This document shows positions 24,971 through 32,641 of a DNA stretch of 34,545 bases, in pieces; the stretch's first letter is position 1; every line of letters begins with the position of its first letter. The position numbers were made by a program, and so were the translations under genes. The notes beneath the pieces are model-generated. The model worked only from the letters and a program-made list of their open reading frames with translations, searched no databases and was not told the DNA's origin. Source of the stretch: an uncultured Opitutia bacterium (GTDB lineage Bacteria > Verrucomicrobiota > Verrucomicrobiia > Opitutales > Opitutaceae); NCBI GenBank assembly GCA_903900845.1, contig CAIUOU010000030.1:1-34545 (forward strand), given 5' to 3'.

Positions 24971-27900
24971 GCAGAGGAACCGGATCCGGCTGGCTCGCGA
25001 TGGTCCGCGCCTCGACCGCGCGGCGGGTGCTCGCGCCGATGTTCGCGGCGATGTTCGTCTGGTCCCTCTACGGCCTCTGGCAGCTCGACCGCACGCTGCA
25101 CTCGGCCGTGCGCGATCCGGCCGTGCTCCGCGCCCGCGCCTACCTCACCTCCGTCGTCACCGCCGCCGAGGCGATCGCCGACGAGACGAAACTGCGCGAG
25201 ATCATCGGCCGCCTAGCGCTCGGCGCCAACCTCGAGCAGCTTGTCATCCTGGGCCTGCCCGAACGGGTGGTCGTCGCCTCGGGCCGGCCCGACGACCTCG
25301 GCCAGCCGCTCGCCCGCCTCGGGGACCCCCGCCTGGTCGCGGACCTGCGCGGCTTTCTCGAGACCGCGGACTTGCGGCCGGGCGTGCGCACCGACGGCGA
25401 AACCGTGGTCGCGCTCGCGCCCATCCAATTGCCGTGGCGGACCTCCGGTCTCCGCGGCATGCCGCGCGAGGCCGTGGTCTACCTGCGCGCTTCGATCGCG
25501 GAGGAACTGGGCCTGGCGCGCGCGGCCGTCGTCTCGCTCTCGCTGCAGCGCATCCTTTTTTCCACCGCCGCCCTCCTCCTCGCCGCGTGGCTGATCCACC
25601 GCTTCGTCCACCGCCCGGCCAACAGCATACGCGACGCCGTGCGGGCGTTCGCGGCCGGCGAGGACGACGCGCGCGTCGGCGGGGTCCACCACGCTGAATT
25701 CGCCCAGCTCGCTGAGGCCGTGAACCAGGCCCTCTCAACCACCCGGGAGGTGCAGGACCGCCTCCGGGTGCTCACCGAGGCGGCACCCACCGGCATCTTC
25801 TCCCTCGACCATCGGGGGGGCTGCCTCTCCACCAATCAGCGTTGGCGCGACATGACCGGCTTATCCGAGGCCGAGGCACTCGGCCACGGCTGGCTTCGCG
25901 CCATCCATCCCGAGGACCGCGAGGCCATGCGCGCCGTGTGGGATTCGCCCGCGACGGCCCGCGACGCCGCGCCGCTCTACCACTGGCTGCAACGCCCCGA
26001 CGGCGCGGAGCGTTGGGTGATACGTACCTTGACCCCGCTGCGCGACCACGCGGGGGCCGTCACCGGGTTCATCGGCAACCTGGCCGACATCACCGAGCTT
26101 CGCGTGCTCCAGGACCGCCTCCGCGGCAGCGAGCAGCAGCAGCGCCTGCTCTTCGAGTCGATGCCTCAGGGCGTCATCATCTACGACCATTCCGGCCGTG
26201 TCATCGAGGCCAACCCGGCGGCCGAGCGTTTCCTCGGCTACTCGCGCGAGGAGCTGGTGCGCGGGGAGCACCGCGCCGGCGTTTCCCAGGGCCCTTTCCG
26301 CGAGGACGGGTCCTTCGTCCCCGTCGAGGAACGCCCTTCCCACGTCAGCCTGCGCGAGCGGCGCGAGGTGCGCGACGTCGTCCTCGGCCTCGTCTCGCGC
26401 CAGGACGGCCGCCTCGGCTGGTATCGCGTCAATGCCATCCCGCTCTTCGCGGGGCGCAACGGCGCCGAGGCCCGAGTCTACTTCACGATGGAGGACATCA
26501 CCGGGATCCGCACCGCGCAGGAGGCGCTGCGGCGCTCGGAGGGCCGTTACCAGGACCTCGTCGAGACCTCGCCGGATCTGATCTTCGAGACCGACATCCG
26601 CGGCGCGCTCACCTACGTGAATCGAACCTGGCGGCAAAGCACGGGCCACGGGCCCGACCGGTTGATCGGACTGCCCTGGTGGCATCTGGAACCGGTGCCC
26701 CCCGGGGGCGCTCGCGCCGCCGGCGAGGCGGCCTTCGGTCGCCTGCTCGCGGACCGCGAGATCAGCGGGGTAGAGCTGGAGTGGCAGTCGGCCGCGGGCG
26801 CGCGGATCAGCGTCGTGGTCAACGCTCGCGTGGTGGCCGGAGCCCAGGGCGAGCCTGCCGGCTTCCGCGGCACCGCCTACGATGTCACCCAGCGCAAGGC
26901 CACGCTCGCCCTCCTCGCCGAAAGCCAGGAGCGCTTTTCCTCTTTCTTCGACCAGGCGGTCGACGCGATGTTCGTGAGCAACGACCAGGGCATCATCCTC
27001 GAGGTGAATCCCGCCGCCTGCCGCCTGCTCGGCCGCACCCGCGAGGGGCTGATCGGTCGCGGGCGCGACGTCATCATCGATCTCTCCGATCCCCGCGCGG
27101 CCGAGGCGGTCGCCCGAAACACGAGCGACGGCCTGTTCCATGGCGAGCTCTACAGCCGCCGCGCCGACGGCGAGCGCTTCGAGGTCGAGGTGACCTCGCA
27201 GACTTACCGTGCGCGCGATGGCCGCCGGCAGGCCGGCACCATCCTGCGCGACATCTCCGCCCGAAAACGCGAGGAGGCGATCCGGCTGCGCTCCCAGCGC
27301 CTGGAAAGCATCGGCACGCTAGCCGGCGGCATCGCCCACGACCTCAACAACGCCCTCGCTCCCATCACCCTCGGCATCACCCTCCTCCAGCGCCGGTTCC
27401 CGGAGCGCGCCGATATCCTCGGGACGCTTCAGGCCAGCGCCACCCGCGCGGCCGGGATGGTGCGCCAGCTCCTGACGTTCGCCCGCGGCGCCGACGGGGA
27501 ACGGAAGCCCGTCGATTCCGCCCGGCTGCTCGACGAGGTGGTCGCGCTCACCGGCAGCACCTTCCCACGCGCCACGACGGTGTCCTGCGAGGCCGCGCCC
27601 GATCTGCCCGACGTCCTCGGCGACGAGACGCAGCTGCACCAGGTGGCGCTCAACCTCTGCGTCAACGCCCGCGACGCCATGCCCTCCGGCGGCGCGCTCC
27701 GCATCACCGCCCGTCGCGAGCAGATCTCCACCGCGGAATCATCCCCGTTGGGCGACCTCCGGCCCGGCCCCCACGTGGTCTGGCGTTTCACCGACACCGG
27801 GTCCGGCATCGACCCCGCGGTGCTTGAGCGCATCTTCGATCCGTTCTTCACCACGAAGCCCGCCGGCGAGGGAACCGGGCTCGGGCTGCCCACCGCGCTG

Positions 27901-28422
27901 GGTATCTTGCGCAGCCACGGCGGCGCCATCCGTGTCGAGTCCCAACCCGGCCGCGGATCCACCTTCAGCGTCTTCCTCCCCGCCGCGGGCCGCGAGGCCA
28001 CCGCGCCCACTCCCGCCACCATCGCCGCCAACCCTGCCGCCGCCGGATGGTCGGGTCGCGGGCAGGTCGTCCTCCTCGTCGAGGACGAGGCCGCGGTGCG
28101 CGAGATCGCCGCCCACGTGCTCCGCAACCTCGGCCTGGAGGTCCAGACCGCCGCCAATGGGGCCGAGGCCGTGCACGCCCTTTCCTCCGGCGCACCTCCC
28201 GCCGTGGTGCTCACCGATTTCCAGATGCCCGTGCTCGATGGGCTCGGGCTTGCCCGCTGGATCCGGGAAAACCGGCCCGACCTCCCCGTGATCGTCGCCA
28301 GCGGCCGCATCGACGAAGCTGGCATCGCGCAGCTGCGCTCCCAGGGCGTCGCGCATTTTCTGCCGAAACCCTTCGAGGAGGAACGTCTCGTCGAGACCCT
28401 GCGCCGCGTGCTGCGCGACTGA
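24967..28422 (+). CDS. Membrane hybrid histidine kinase: TM-sensor-TM-HAMP-PASx4-HisKA-HATPase-REC
   Basis: 1151 residues from ATG 24967, which overlaps the stop of the binding-protein gene (ATGA). The frame stays open far upstream, but that part is a shadow of the binding protein. One membrane helix (~22-38) and another (~190-213, LFSTAALLLAAWLIHRFVHR) bracket a ~150-residue periplasmic sensor of unrecognised type. HAMP (~214-265) follows, then PAS repeats (~268-376, 395-512, 528-642, 658-765), HisKA with His791 in GIAHDLNNALAPI, HATPase (CVNARDAMPSGG, DTGSGIDP, GTGLGLP) and a terminal receiver with Asp1084 (VVLTDFQMPVLDG) and a PKPF Lys motif. From HisKA onward it closely resembles the kinase at 20544-23990, so the two are probably duplicates with different sensors. 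No DNA-binding domain is present; phosphate must pass to a separate protein. Confidence 0.93.
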   Translation: MSRGTGSGWLAMVRASTARRVLAPMFAAMFVWSLYGLWQLDRTLHSAVRDPAVLRARAYLTSVVTAAEAIADETKLREIIGRLALGANLEQLVILGLPERVVVASGRPDDLGQPLARLGDPRLVADLRGFLETADLRPGVRTDGETVVALAPIQLPWRTSGLRGMPREAVVYLRASIAEELGLARAAVVSLSLQRILFSTAALLLAAWLIHRFVHRPANSIRDAVRAFAAGEDDARVGGVHHAEFAQLAEAVNQALSTTREVQDRLRVLTEAAPTGIFSLDHRGGCLSTNQRWRDMTGLSEAEALGHGWLRAIHPEDREAMRAVWDSPATARDAAPLYHWLQRPDGAERWVIRTLTPLRDHAGAVTGFIGNLADITELRVLQDRLRGSEQQQRLLFESMPQGVIIYDHSGRVIEANPAAERFLGYSREELVRGEHRAGVSQGPFREDGSFVPVEERPSHVSLRERREVRDVVLGLVSRQDGRLGWYRVNAIPLFAGRNGAEARVYFTMEDITGIRTAQEALRRSEGRYQDLVETSPDLIFETDIRGALTYVNRTWRQSTGHGPDRLIGLPWWHLEPVPPGGARAAGEAAFGRLLADREISGVELEWQSAAGARISVVVNARVVAGAQGEPAGFRGTAYDVTQRKATLALLAESQERFSSFFDQAVDAMFVSNDQGIILEVNPAACRLLGRTREGLIGRGRDVIIDLSDPRAAEAVARNTSDGLFHGELYSRRADGERFEVEVTSQTYRARDGRRQAGTILRDISARKREEAIRLRSQRLESIGTLAGGIAHDLNNALAPITLGITLLQRRFPERADILGTLQASATRAAGMVRQLLTFARGADGERKPVDSARLLDEVVALTGSTFPRATTVSCEAAPDLPDVLGDETQLHQVALNLCVNARDAMPSGGALRITARREQISTAESSPLGDLRPGPHVVWRFTDTGSGIDPAVLERIFDPFFTTKPAGEGTGLGLPTALGILRSHGGAIRVESQPGRGSTFSVFLPAAGREATAPTPATIAANPAAAGWSGRGQVVLLVEDEAAVREIAAHVLRNLGLEVQTAANGAEAVHALSSGAPPAVVLTDFQMPVLDGLGLARWIRENRPDLPVIVASGRIDEAGIAQLRSQGVAHFLPKPFEEERLVETLRRVLRD

Positions 28423-28517
28423 ACCCTCGCACCGGCCAACTCTCCTACGCGTCTTCCCCTTGTCCCCTTTTCCGCGTCGTCCTCCCACCGCTCGTGCCGC
28501 CGTCGACGCCTGAGGGA

Positions 28518-28546
28518 TTGACTCCCCCTGCAAACCGGGGCTTTAC
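28518..28546 (+). promoter_or_regulatory. Candidate promoter before the CheY-like gene
   Basis: TTGACT (28518-28523) is followed after 17-18 bp by the poorly matching -10 element TTTACC (about 28542). The 140-bp gap before the CheY-like gene is the largest inside the cluster apart from its first junctions, which allows separate transcription. Confidence 0.3.
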
Positions 28547-28562
28547 CCTACCCGTCCCCATC

Positions 28563-28931
28563 ATGGCGAAACTCCTTCTTGTAGACGACAACCAGGACCT
28601 GCTCGGCATGCAGGGCGAGTTCCTCCGGATGTCGGGTCACGAGGTGGAAACCGCCACCAACGGCGAGGAGGCCATCGCCCACGCCGCCAGCAGCCATTTC
28701 GACCTCATCATCACCGATATCATCATGCCGACCAAGGACGGCATCGAGGTGATCATCACCCTGCGCAAGACGATGCCGGCCCTGAAGGTCATCGCCATCT
28801 CCGGCGGCGGACGGTTGAACGCCAAGGACTACCTCAGCATCGCCCAAAAGCTCGGCGCCGCCGCCACCCTCGCCAAACCGTTCAGCGGTTCCGAATTGGT
28901 GGCCACGGTCGACCGCGTGCTCGCGAACTGA
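28563..28931 (+). CDS. CheY-like single-domain response regulator
   Basis: 122 residues, receiver only. All active-site residues are present: Asp8-Asp9 (LLLVDDNQDLL), phosphoacceptor Asp52 (DLIITDIIMPTKDG), Ser80 (KVIAISGGG) and Lys105 (LAKPFSGSEL). With no output domain, it could be a phosphate shuttle or act by protein contact. It follows the third hybrid kinase on the same strand after 140 bp. The start is the ATG at 28563; the frame is open upstream, but that text is a shadow of the kinase gene. Confidence 0.93.
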   Translation: MAKLLLVDDNQDLLGMQGEFLRMSGHEVETATNGEEAIAHAASSHFDLIITDIIMPTKDGIEVIITLRKTMPALKVIAISGGGRLNAKDYLSIAQKLGAAATLAKPFSGSELVATVDRVLAN

Positions 28932-28945
28932 TTGGCCTGGGGAAA

Positions 28946-28964
28946 CGTCCGCCTCCGGCGGACG
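28946..28964 (+). terminator. Hairpin downstream of the CheY-like gene
   Basis: Perfect 8-bp stem cgtccgcc / ggcggacg with a 3-nt loop, 14 bp after the stop codon. The following bases are only mildly T-rich. A second 7-bp hairpin (gaacgcg-cca-cgcgttc, 28990-29006) follows. Together they plausibly end the signalling cluster transcript. Confidence 0.5.
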
Positions 28965-29289
28965 CGTTCAAGTTGGGGTTCTGGCTGAAGAACGCGCCAC
29001 GCGTTCCTCCTCTCGCTACCCCAACCTCAACTTCGCACCGCAGAGGGCGGTGGGAGCCGCGGTGATTTACCCGCCGTAGCTTCTGAAAATCAGTGATGCC
29101 CAGGATCGCGAGGAAGCCGGTAAAAAGTGCCCGCACTCCTGCATCGCTCCGCACTGCTATGCCTGAAAAGCGTGTTTTTTCGGCAGGATTCCCCCCTCTC
29201 AAGCCAGCGTCGGATTCATCTGCGCCATCCGGGAAATCCGCCGTTCAATTTCGCTGCGTTCGGAGCAGCCTTTGGCCGTCACGCACGCG

Positions 29290-29315
29290 GCATGGTCCGC
29301 GGCGGGCGGCCGCGG
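29290..29315 (+). repeat. REP-like element, degenerate copy
   Basis: 26 nt beginning gcatggtccgcggcgggc, matching 29707-29732 with one mismatch. Its right arm diverges after the central part, so it can form only a shorter hairpin. Confidence 0.55.
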
Positions 29316-29532
29316 CTACACGGGATGCCTTTGGTCCGGAAGGGCCGAACCGCCTTTCGTTAAGAAACGCATGCGATGTAGCCGGGGGTGTTTACCCGCC
29401 TCAGGCGGGCAACCCTCGGATCGTCGGAAACTCCTTACGCCAATTCCCCCTATCTCGCTCTCGTCTTCAGTCGCCCCTCCCCGGGCGGCCGAACGCGTGG
29501 CGTGGACTTCAACTTCAACCCTCAACTTCAAC

Positions 29533-29553
29533 ACGGCCGCCGAAGGCGGCCGT
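29533..29553. repeat. Perfect 9-bp hairpin
   Basis: Arms acggccgcc and ggcggccgt flank a GAA loop, directly after the direct copies of the 'caacttcaac' repeat. Confidence 0.6.
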
Positions 29554-29593
29554 CCCATTCGTGTCCGTTCGTGTCCGTTCGTGTCCATTCGTG
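29551..29593 (+). repeat. 10-nt tandem repeat (gtgtccgttc)
   Basis: Units at 29561-29570, 29571-29580 and 29581-29590 (last one gtgtccattc), with a degenerate unit before and after. This 'cgtgtcc / ccgtgg' wording is a common type of intergenic repeat in PVC and some other genomes. Confidence 0.7.
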
Positions 29594-29650
29594 GTTGCTC
29601 CACGCGGAGCGATTCCGCGGCGCTTCCCGCTCGCCGCATCATCCGTGTGC

Positions 29651-29796
29651 ATCCGTGGTTAAAAAACCCGCGGGGTACCGAATAGCCTTCGGCGGCACCT
29701 TCCTCCGCATGGTCCGCGGCGGGCAGCCGCGGACCATGCCGAAGGACATACCGCAGAGGCCCCTCCTTCCTCGCTCCGCGTTTTTTGACCACGGAT
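29651..29796. repeat. Inverted repeat pair around a REP-like palindrome
   Basis: Arms atccgtggttaaaaaa (29651-29666) and ttttttgaccacggat (29781-29796) are complementary with one mismatch in 16. They enclose the palindrome at 29707-29739, a layout reminiscent of a small non-autonomous element. Confidence 0.5.
29707..29739. repeat. REP-like palindrome, 14-bp perfect stem
   Basis: Arm gcatggtccgcggc (29707-29720) and its exact reverse complement (29726-29739) flank the loop gggca. A partial copy is at 29290-29315. No RAYT transposase is in the window. Confidence 0.65.
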
Positions 29797-29919
29797 CACG
29801 CGGTTTTCACGGATGAAACCACCGCCGACGGCCCTCCAGGTTGAATTCAAGGTCCACGCCACCCGTCCCCCCCCCCCCTCCTCACCCACGACCCATCAGC
29901 TTTGAGCCCTCGCCCATTC

Positions 29920-30279
29920 TCACGCCGTCAGCCGGCGCACCTCGCTGAGAACACGCGCCAGCGGCGCCGTCTTCGGCAAATAGGCGGTCACAAGCTTGCT
30001 GATCGAATCACGCACGACCTCCTCGTCGAACAGGATCCCGGTGAGCAGGATCACCGGCAGCGCCGGGAGCTTCGCGCGGATCTTGGCGATCATCGCGAGG
30101 CCGTCCGAGTCCTCGAGCTGCAGATCGGAGATCAGCAGGTCAGGCGGATCGGAGTCGACCACACTGAACGCCTGCAGCGCCGAGGGAGCCTCCGTCACCC
30201 GGAAACCGCTCTGGGTGAACATCTGCGAAAGGATCTCCCGGATCGGGGCCTCGTCGTCGACGATGAGAATGTGCTTCAT
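29920..30279 (-). CDS. Single-domain response regulator (receiver)
   Basis: 119 residues, receiver only, with Asp8-Asp9 (ILIVDDEAPIREI), phosphoacceptor Asp52 (DLLISDLQLEDSDG), Thr80 (VILLTGILFD) and Lys103 (AYLPKTAPL). It is the last gene of a three-gene minus-strand operon, 21 bp after the CHASE3-PAS sensor. With no kinase or DNA-binding domain in the operon, it must take phosphate from, or signal to, proteins encoded elsewhere; the convergent kinase cluster about 1.5 kb away is a possible partner. Confidence 0.92.
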   Translation of the reverse strand: MKHILIVDDEAPIREILSQMFTQSGFRVTEAPSALQAFSVVDSDPPDLLISDLQLEDSDGLAMIAKIRAKLPALPVILLTGILFDEEVVRDSISKLVTAYLPKTAPLARVLSEVRRLTA

Positions 30280-30300
30280 GAATTTGAATCCCAGGCCGGT

Positions 30301-31440
30301 TCAGGCGCCGGTGTCCCGCGTCCGCAGGATGACGACCCCGCCCACGACGCGGTCACGGTCCCGTAGCGGGAAAAGCTTGAACGAGACCGGCGTCTCGCGA
30401 CCCGACCGATCCTGCACGAAGGCCTCGGCCTCGCGGTACTCCCGGCCCTCGCGCAGGGCCTGCGCCAGAGGATCGAAGCCCGCGGGTCGCGCCGCGCCAC
30501 CGAGGCGCACGAGGCTCTGCAGCGGGCGGTTGACCAGCTCTTTGGTCTCGAAGCCGGTGGCGTGCGTCACCGCCGGATTGAGACGGGAAATGTTCTGCGC
30601 CTTGGTGAGCACGAACACCAGGTCGCTGATCGAGTTCACGATGAGCTCGTTGTAGCGCAGCTGGTGCTCCAGCGCCTGGGAGCCCCAGGCCCGCTCGAGG
30701 TTCTCCGCGCGCAGCACCTCGTTGGCGTTCGCCAGCTCGGTCGTACGCTCCCGCACGCGCAACTCCAGCCGCTCGTTGGCCTCGTGCAGCACTTCCGCCG
30801 CCCGCCGCCGCGCCCGCACGTCGTCGCGCACCAGCCAGCCAGCCAGGCCTAGCAGCAGGAAATTCAGCACCACGCCGGTGCCCACGGTCCAGCGCGTCGT
30901 CTGCGCCTGCAGGTAAGCCTCCCCGTCCCGCGCCGCCAGCAACGCCATCTGCTCCGTCTTGAGCTTCTCCACCCCTCGCCGCACCTCGGCGGTCGAACCC
31001 GCCGCCGTGTCGGCCAGGACCAGCGAGCGGATCCGGTCGGGCTGGGCCGCGCGGCGGGCCGCCAGCGCCTCGCGGGTGAGCGTTGCGCGCCCTTCCGCCA
31101 GCGCGTCAAGCCGCTCCAACGCCGGACCCGCCGCACGGTCCGAGCGCAGCAGCGCCCGCAGGACCTCGAGGTTTTCCAGCACCGCGGCGCTCGCCTCCCG
31201 GCAAGCCGCCTCGTCCTGCTCCGATCCCGTCACGAGCAACGTCCTCAGCGCCGCGTCGCTCGCCTGGAAGGATCCGCGCAGGGCGCCCAGCTCCAGAATC
31301 GCCGCATGGGTCTGGTTAACCCAGTCGTTGCTCGCCGTCGCCCGGCTGATGTTGCGCAACGCCACCACCGCCACAACCACCAGGACGGCGGCCACGGTGG
31401 CGAACAGGGCCACGATACGGCGGATGATCGGATCGCTCAC
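30301..31440 (-). CDS. CHASE3-PAS membrane sensor without catalytic output domain
   Basis: 379 residues from a GTG at 31440. A membrane helix (~7-29, ALFATVAAVLVVVAVVALR) is followed by a helical extracytoplasmic region (~30-180) with the look of CHASE3 (..ASNDWVNQTHAAILELGALR.., LVTGSEQDEAACREA). A second membrane helix (~183-203) follows, then a long charged coiled coil with ERLELRVRERTTELANANEV and a PAS domain (~258-375, NELIVNSISDLVFVLTKAQN). The protein then ends. This is the front half of a typical CHASE3-PAS histidine kinase, but HisKA, HATPase and GGDEF domains are all missing; the next ORF begins 21 bp later. It is either a natural sensor that works through protein contacts or a truncated kinase. 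Confidence 0.85.
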   Translation of the reverse strand: MSDPIIRRIVALFATVAAVLVVVAVVALRNISRATASNDWVNQTHAAILELGALRGSFQASDAALRTLLVTGSEQDEAACREASAAVLENLEVLRALLRSDRAAGPALERLDALAEGRATLTREALAARRAAQPDRIRSLVLADTAAGSTAEVRRGVEKLKTEQMALLAARDGEAYLQAQTTRWTVGTGVVLNFLLLGLAGWLVRDDVRARRRAAEVLHEANERLELRVRERTTELANANEVLRAENLERAWGSQALEHQLRYNELIVNSISDLVFVLTKAQNISRLNPAVTHATGFETKELVNRPLQSLVRLGGAARPAGFDPLAQALREGREYREAEAFVQDRSGRETPVSFKLFPLRDRDRVVGGVVILRTRDTGA

Positions 31441-31462
31441 AGCGGGAAGGGGTGGCGAGGGT

Positions 31463-32059
31463 TCAGCGGGAGGCTTTGGCCGGGGTCGGGTTGCGGTCGG
31501 GATCGTTGGCGGGCGGGTCGGTCTTGACGACGGTGACGCCGAAGCGCTTCCGGTCTTCCTCGTAGGTATAGGAGAATTCGGATACGGAAGTCCAGTTGGC
31601 CTTGAAGGATTGCGCGACCTGCGTGGCGATCTCCCGCAACGACGGCCCGCACCGCTCCACGTTGATCGCGTACTGGCGGTTGTTGTAGTCGAGGTAGGCC
31701 TTCGACTCCGTCACATAACACACGGCGTGCGCCACGCGGCCCACCATGCGCACGTGGATCAAGCGGGGCGTCTGCCGGTGGTGCCGCAGCACGAGGTCCG
31801 CCAGCACCGCGTAGTCGTCGCAATCCCCCTTGCGCCGCTGCAGAAACACCGCGGCCGGCAGGACGTCCGCCGCAAACTCGTACTCGAAATCGGCGAAGCG
31901 GGACGCGAACTTCTTCGGGGTCAGCTCCTTTTCGGCGAAAAGATCCTGCAGCGTGAACGCGCCCGCCGGCCCCGGCGCGAACAGCACGGCGACCGCCGCC
32001 GCCAGCCACCGGCGGACCGCCGGCGACCGGCGTCCACAGGATTCGGCACGCGCGCGCAT
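31463..32059 (-). CDS. Exported transglutaminase-like cysteine protein
   Basis: 198 residues with an N-terminal signal sequence (RRWLAAAVAVLFAPGPAGA, cleavage likely near residue 34). The core has a transglutaminase-like triad: Cys80 in RRKGDCDDYAVLADLVL, His111 in GRVAHAVCYV and Asp124 in AYLDYNN. Spacing and wording suit small bacterial transglutaminase-like cysteine peptidases; LapG-type proteases are a related group, but the match is not close enough to call LapG. The product should act in the periplasm or at the surface as a protease or cross-linking enzyme. It is the first gene of the operon with the CHASE3-PAS sensor (22-bp gap) and the receiver, which suggests its activity is tied to that sensor. 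Confidence 0.85.
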   Translation of the reverse strand: MRARAESCGRRSPAVRRWLAAAVAVLFAPGPAGAFTLQDLFAEKELTPKKFASRFADFEYEFAADVLPAAVFLQRRKGDCDDYAVLADLVLRHHRQTPRLIHVRMVGRVAHAVCYVTESKAYLDYNNRQYAINVERCGPSLREIATQVAQSFKANWTSVSEFSYTYEEDRKRFGVTVVKTDPPANDPDRNPTPAKASR

Positions 32060-32641
32060 GCCCCACTAGCGGGCCGCCGCCGCGCCCGCACAAACCTTTT
32101 TCCACCTCCAGCGCGCATCCCGCGCGCAGTTGAAGCCGGAACTCGGAAGCTGAGGTTGAGGAGATGGGCACCCGTGCGGGCAGAACGAGCCGGTCATGCT
32201 CATGGGTGATGGGGCATGGGTCTTCCCCGCCCCCACCCAACCTTTTGACCGCGGATAACTCGGATTTCGCGGATCGAAGGAGCACGCGTTGCGCGCTCCG
32301 GTTTAGGTTTAAAGTTGAAGTTGAGGTGACAGCCACCGGCTCCGCCCGTCTTCAACTTCAACCCGGTCGCCACCCGCCGTCTCGTTGGTCTCCCCCAGAC
32401 CGACGGACCAAGGGACGAAGGGACTAAAGGGCCAAGGGAGTGGGGCTAGGGACGGCGCGTCCCGCGCCGCGGTTGAGGTCGGAAGTTTAAGCCCCCTTCG
32501 GGTCGTCTCGCCCCATCGCCTCTCGCCTCTAGCCTCTCGCCCGGTCTCACACGTCTCCCACTCTCCCACCGCCTCACTCTCTTCCCGCCCCTCGTCCGCC
32601 GCGTTGCCCGTTGCGGCCCGACCCCTTCACGACGGCCGCCC
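32060..32641. other. Intergenic region with dispersed repeats
   Basis: 582 bp with no convincing gene. It holds a 'ttttgaccgcggat..' fragment (32245-32275) of the same family as 29781-29796, repeat copy A (32281-32382) and short 'ggaccaagggac' repeats (32405-32440). The promoter of the 32059 operon should lie at its left edge; I could not identify it. Confidence 0.7.
32281..32382 (+). repeat. Dispersed ~100-bp repeat, copy A
   Basis: Nearly identical to 33535-33657: from gcgcgctccggtttaggtt (32291 onward) to cttcaacttcaaccc and ggtcgccacccg, with a few substitutions and a 12-nt difference. It contains an inverted repeat, gttgaagttga (32314-32324) and tcaacttcaac (32352-32362). Confidence 0.8.

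Larger units (their letters stand above)
28932..29919. other. Gene-free convergent gap filled with repeats and hairpins
   Basis: About 1 kb between two convergent receiver genes, with no ORF that looks coding. It contains terminator-like hairpins, fragments of a 'cttcaacttcaaccc' repeat also found at 32.3 and 33.6 kb, a 10-nt tandem repeat, two REP-like palindromes and a C12 run (29867-29878). It reads like a sink for short dispersed repeats. Confidence 0.75.

Noticed and set aside
29551-29593. Tandem 10-mers considered as a CRISPR array
   Set aside because: The units are contiguous with no spacers and too short; it is a simple tandem repeat. No CRISPR array or cas gene is in the window.
29093-29816. 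Several open frames in the repeat-rich gap
   Set aside because: Their translations are Ser/Arg/Pro-rich and run through palindromes and tandem repeats, with no start signal or family match.
29867-29878. C12 homopolymer as a phase-variation tract
   Set aside because: It lies in a convergent gap away from any promoter or coding sequence and is 40 bp from the nearest stop codon, so an effect on expression is unlikely.
31463-32059. Naming the transglutaminase-like protein LapG
   Set aside because: The Cys-His-Asp order fits, but the surrounding LapG signatures and a LapD partner (HAMP-GGDEF-EAL) are absent.
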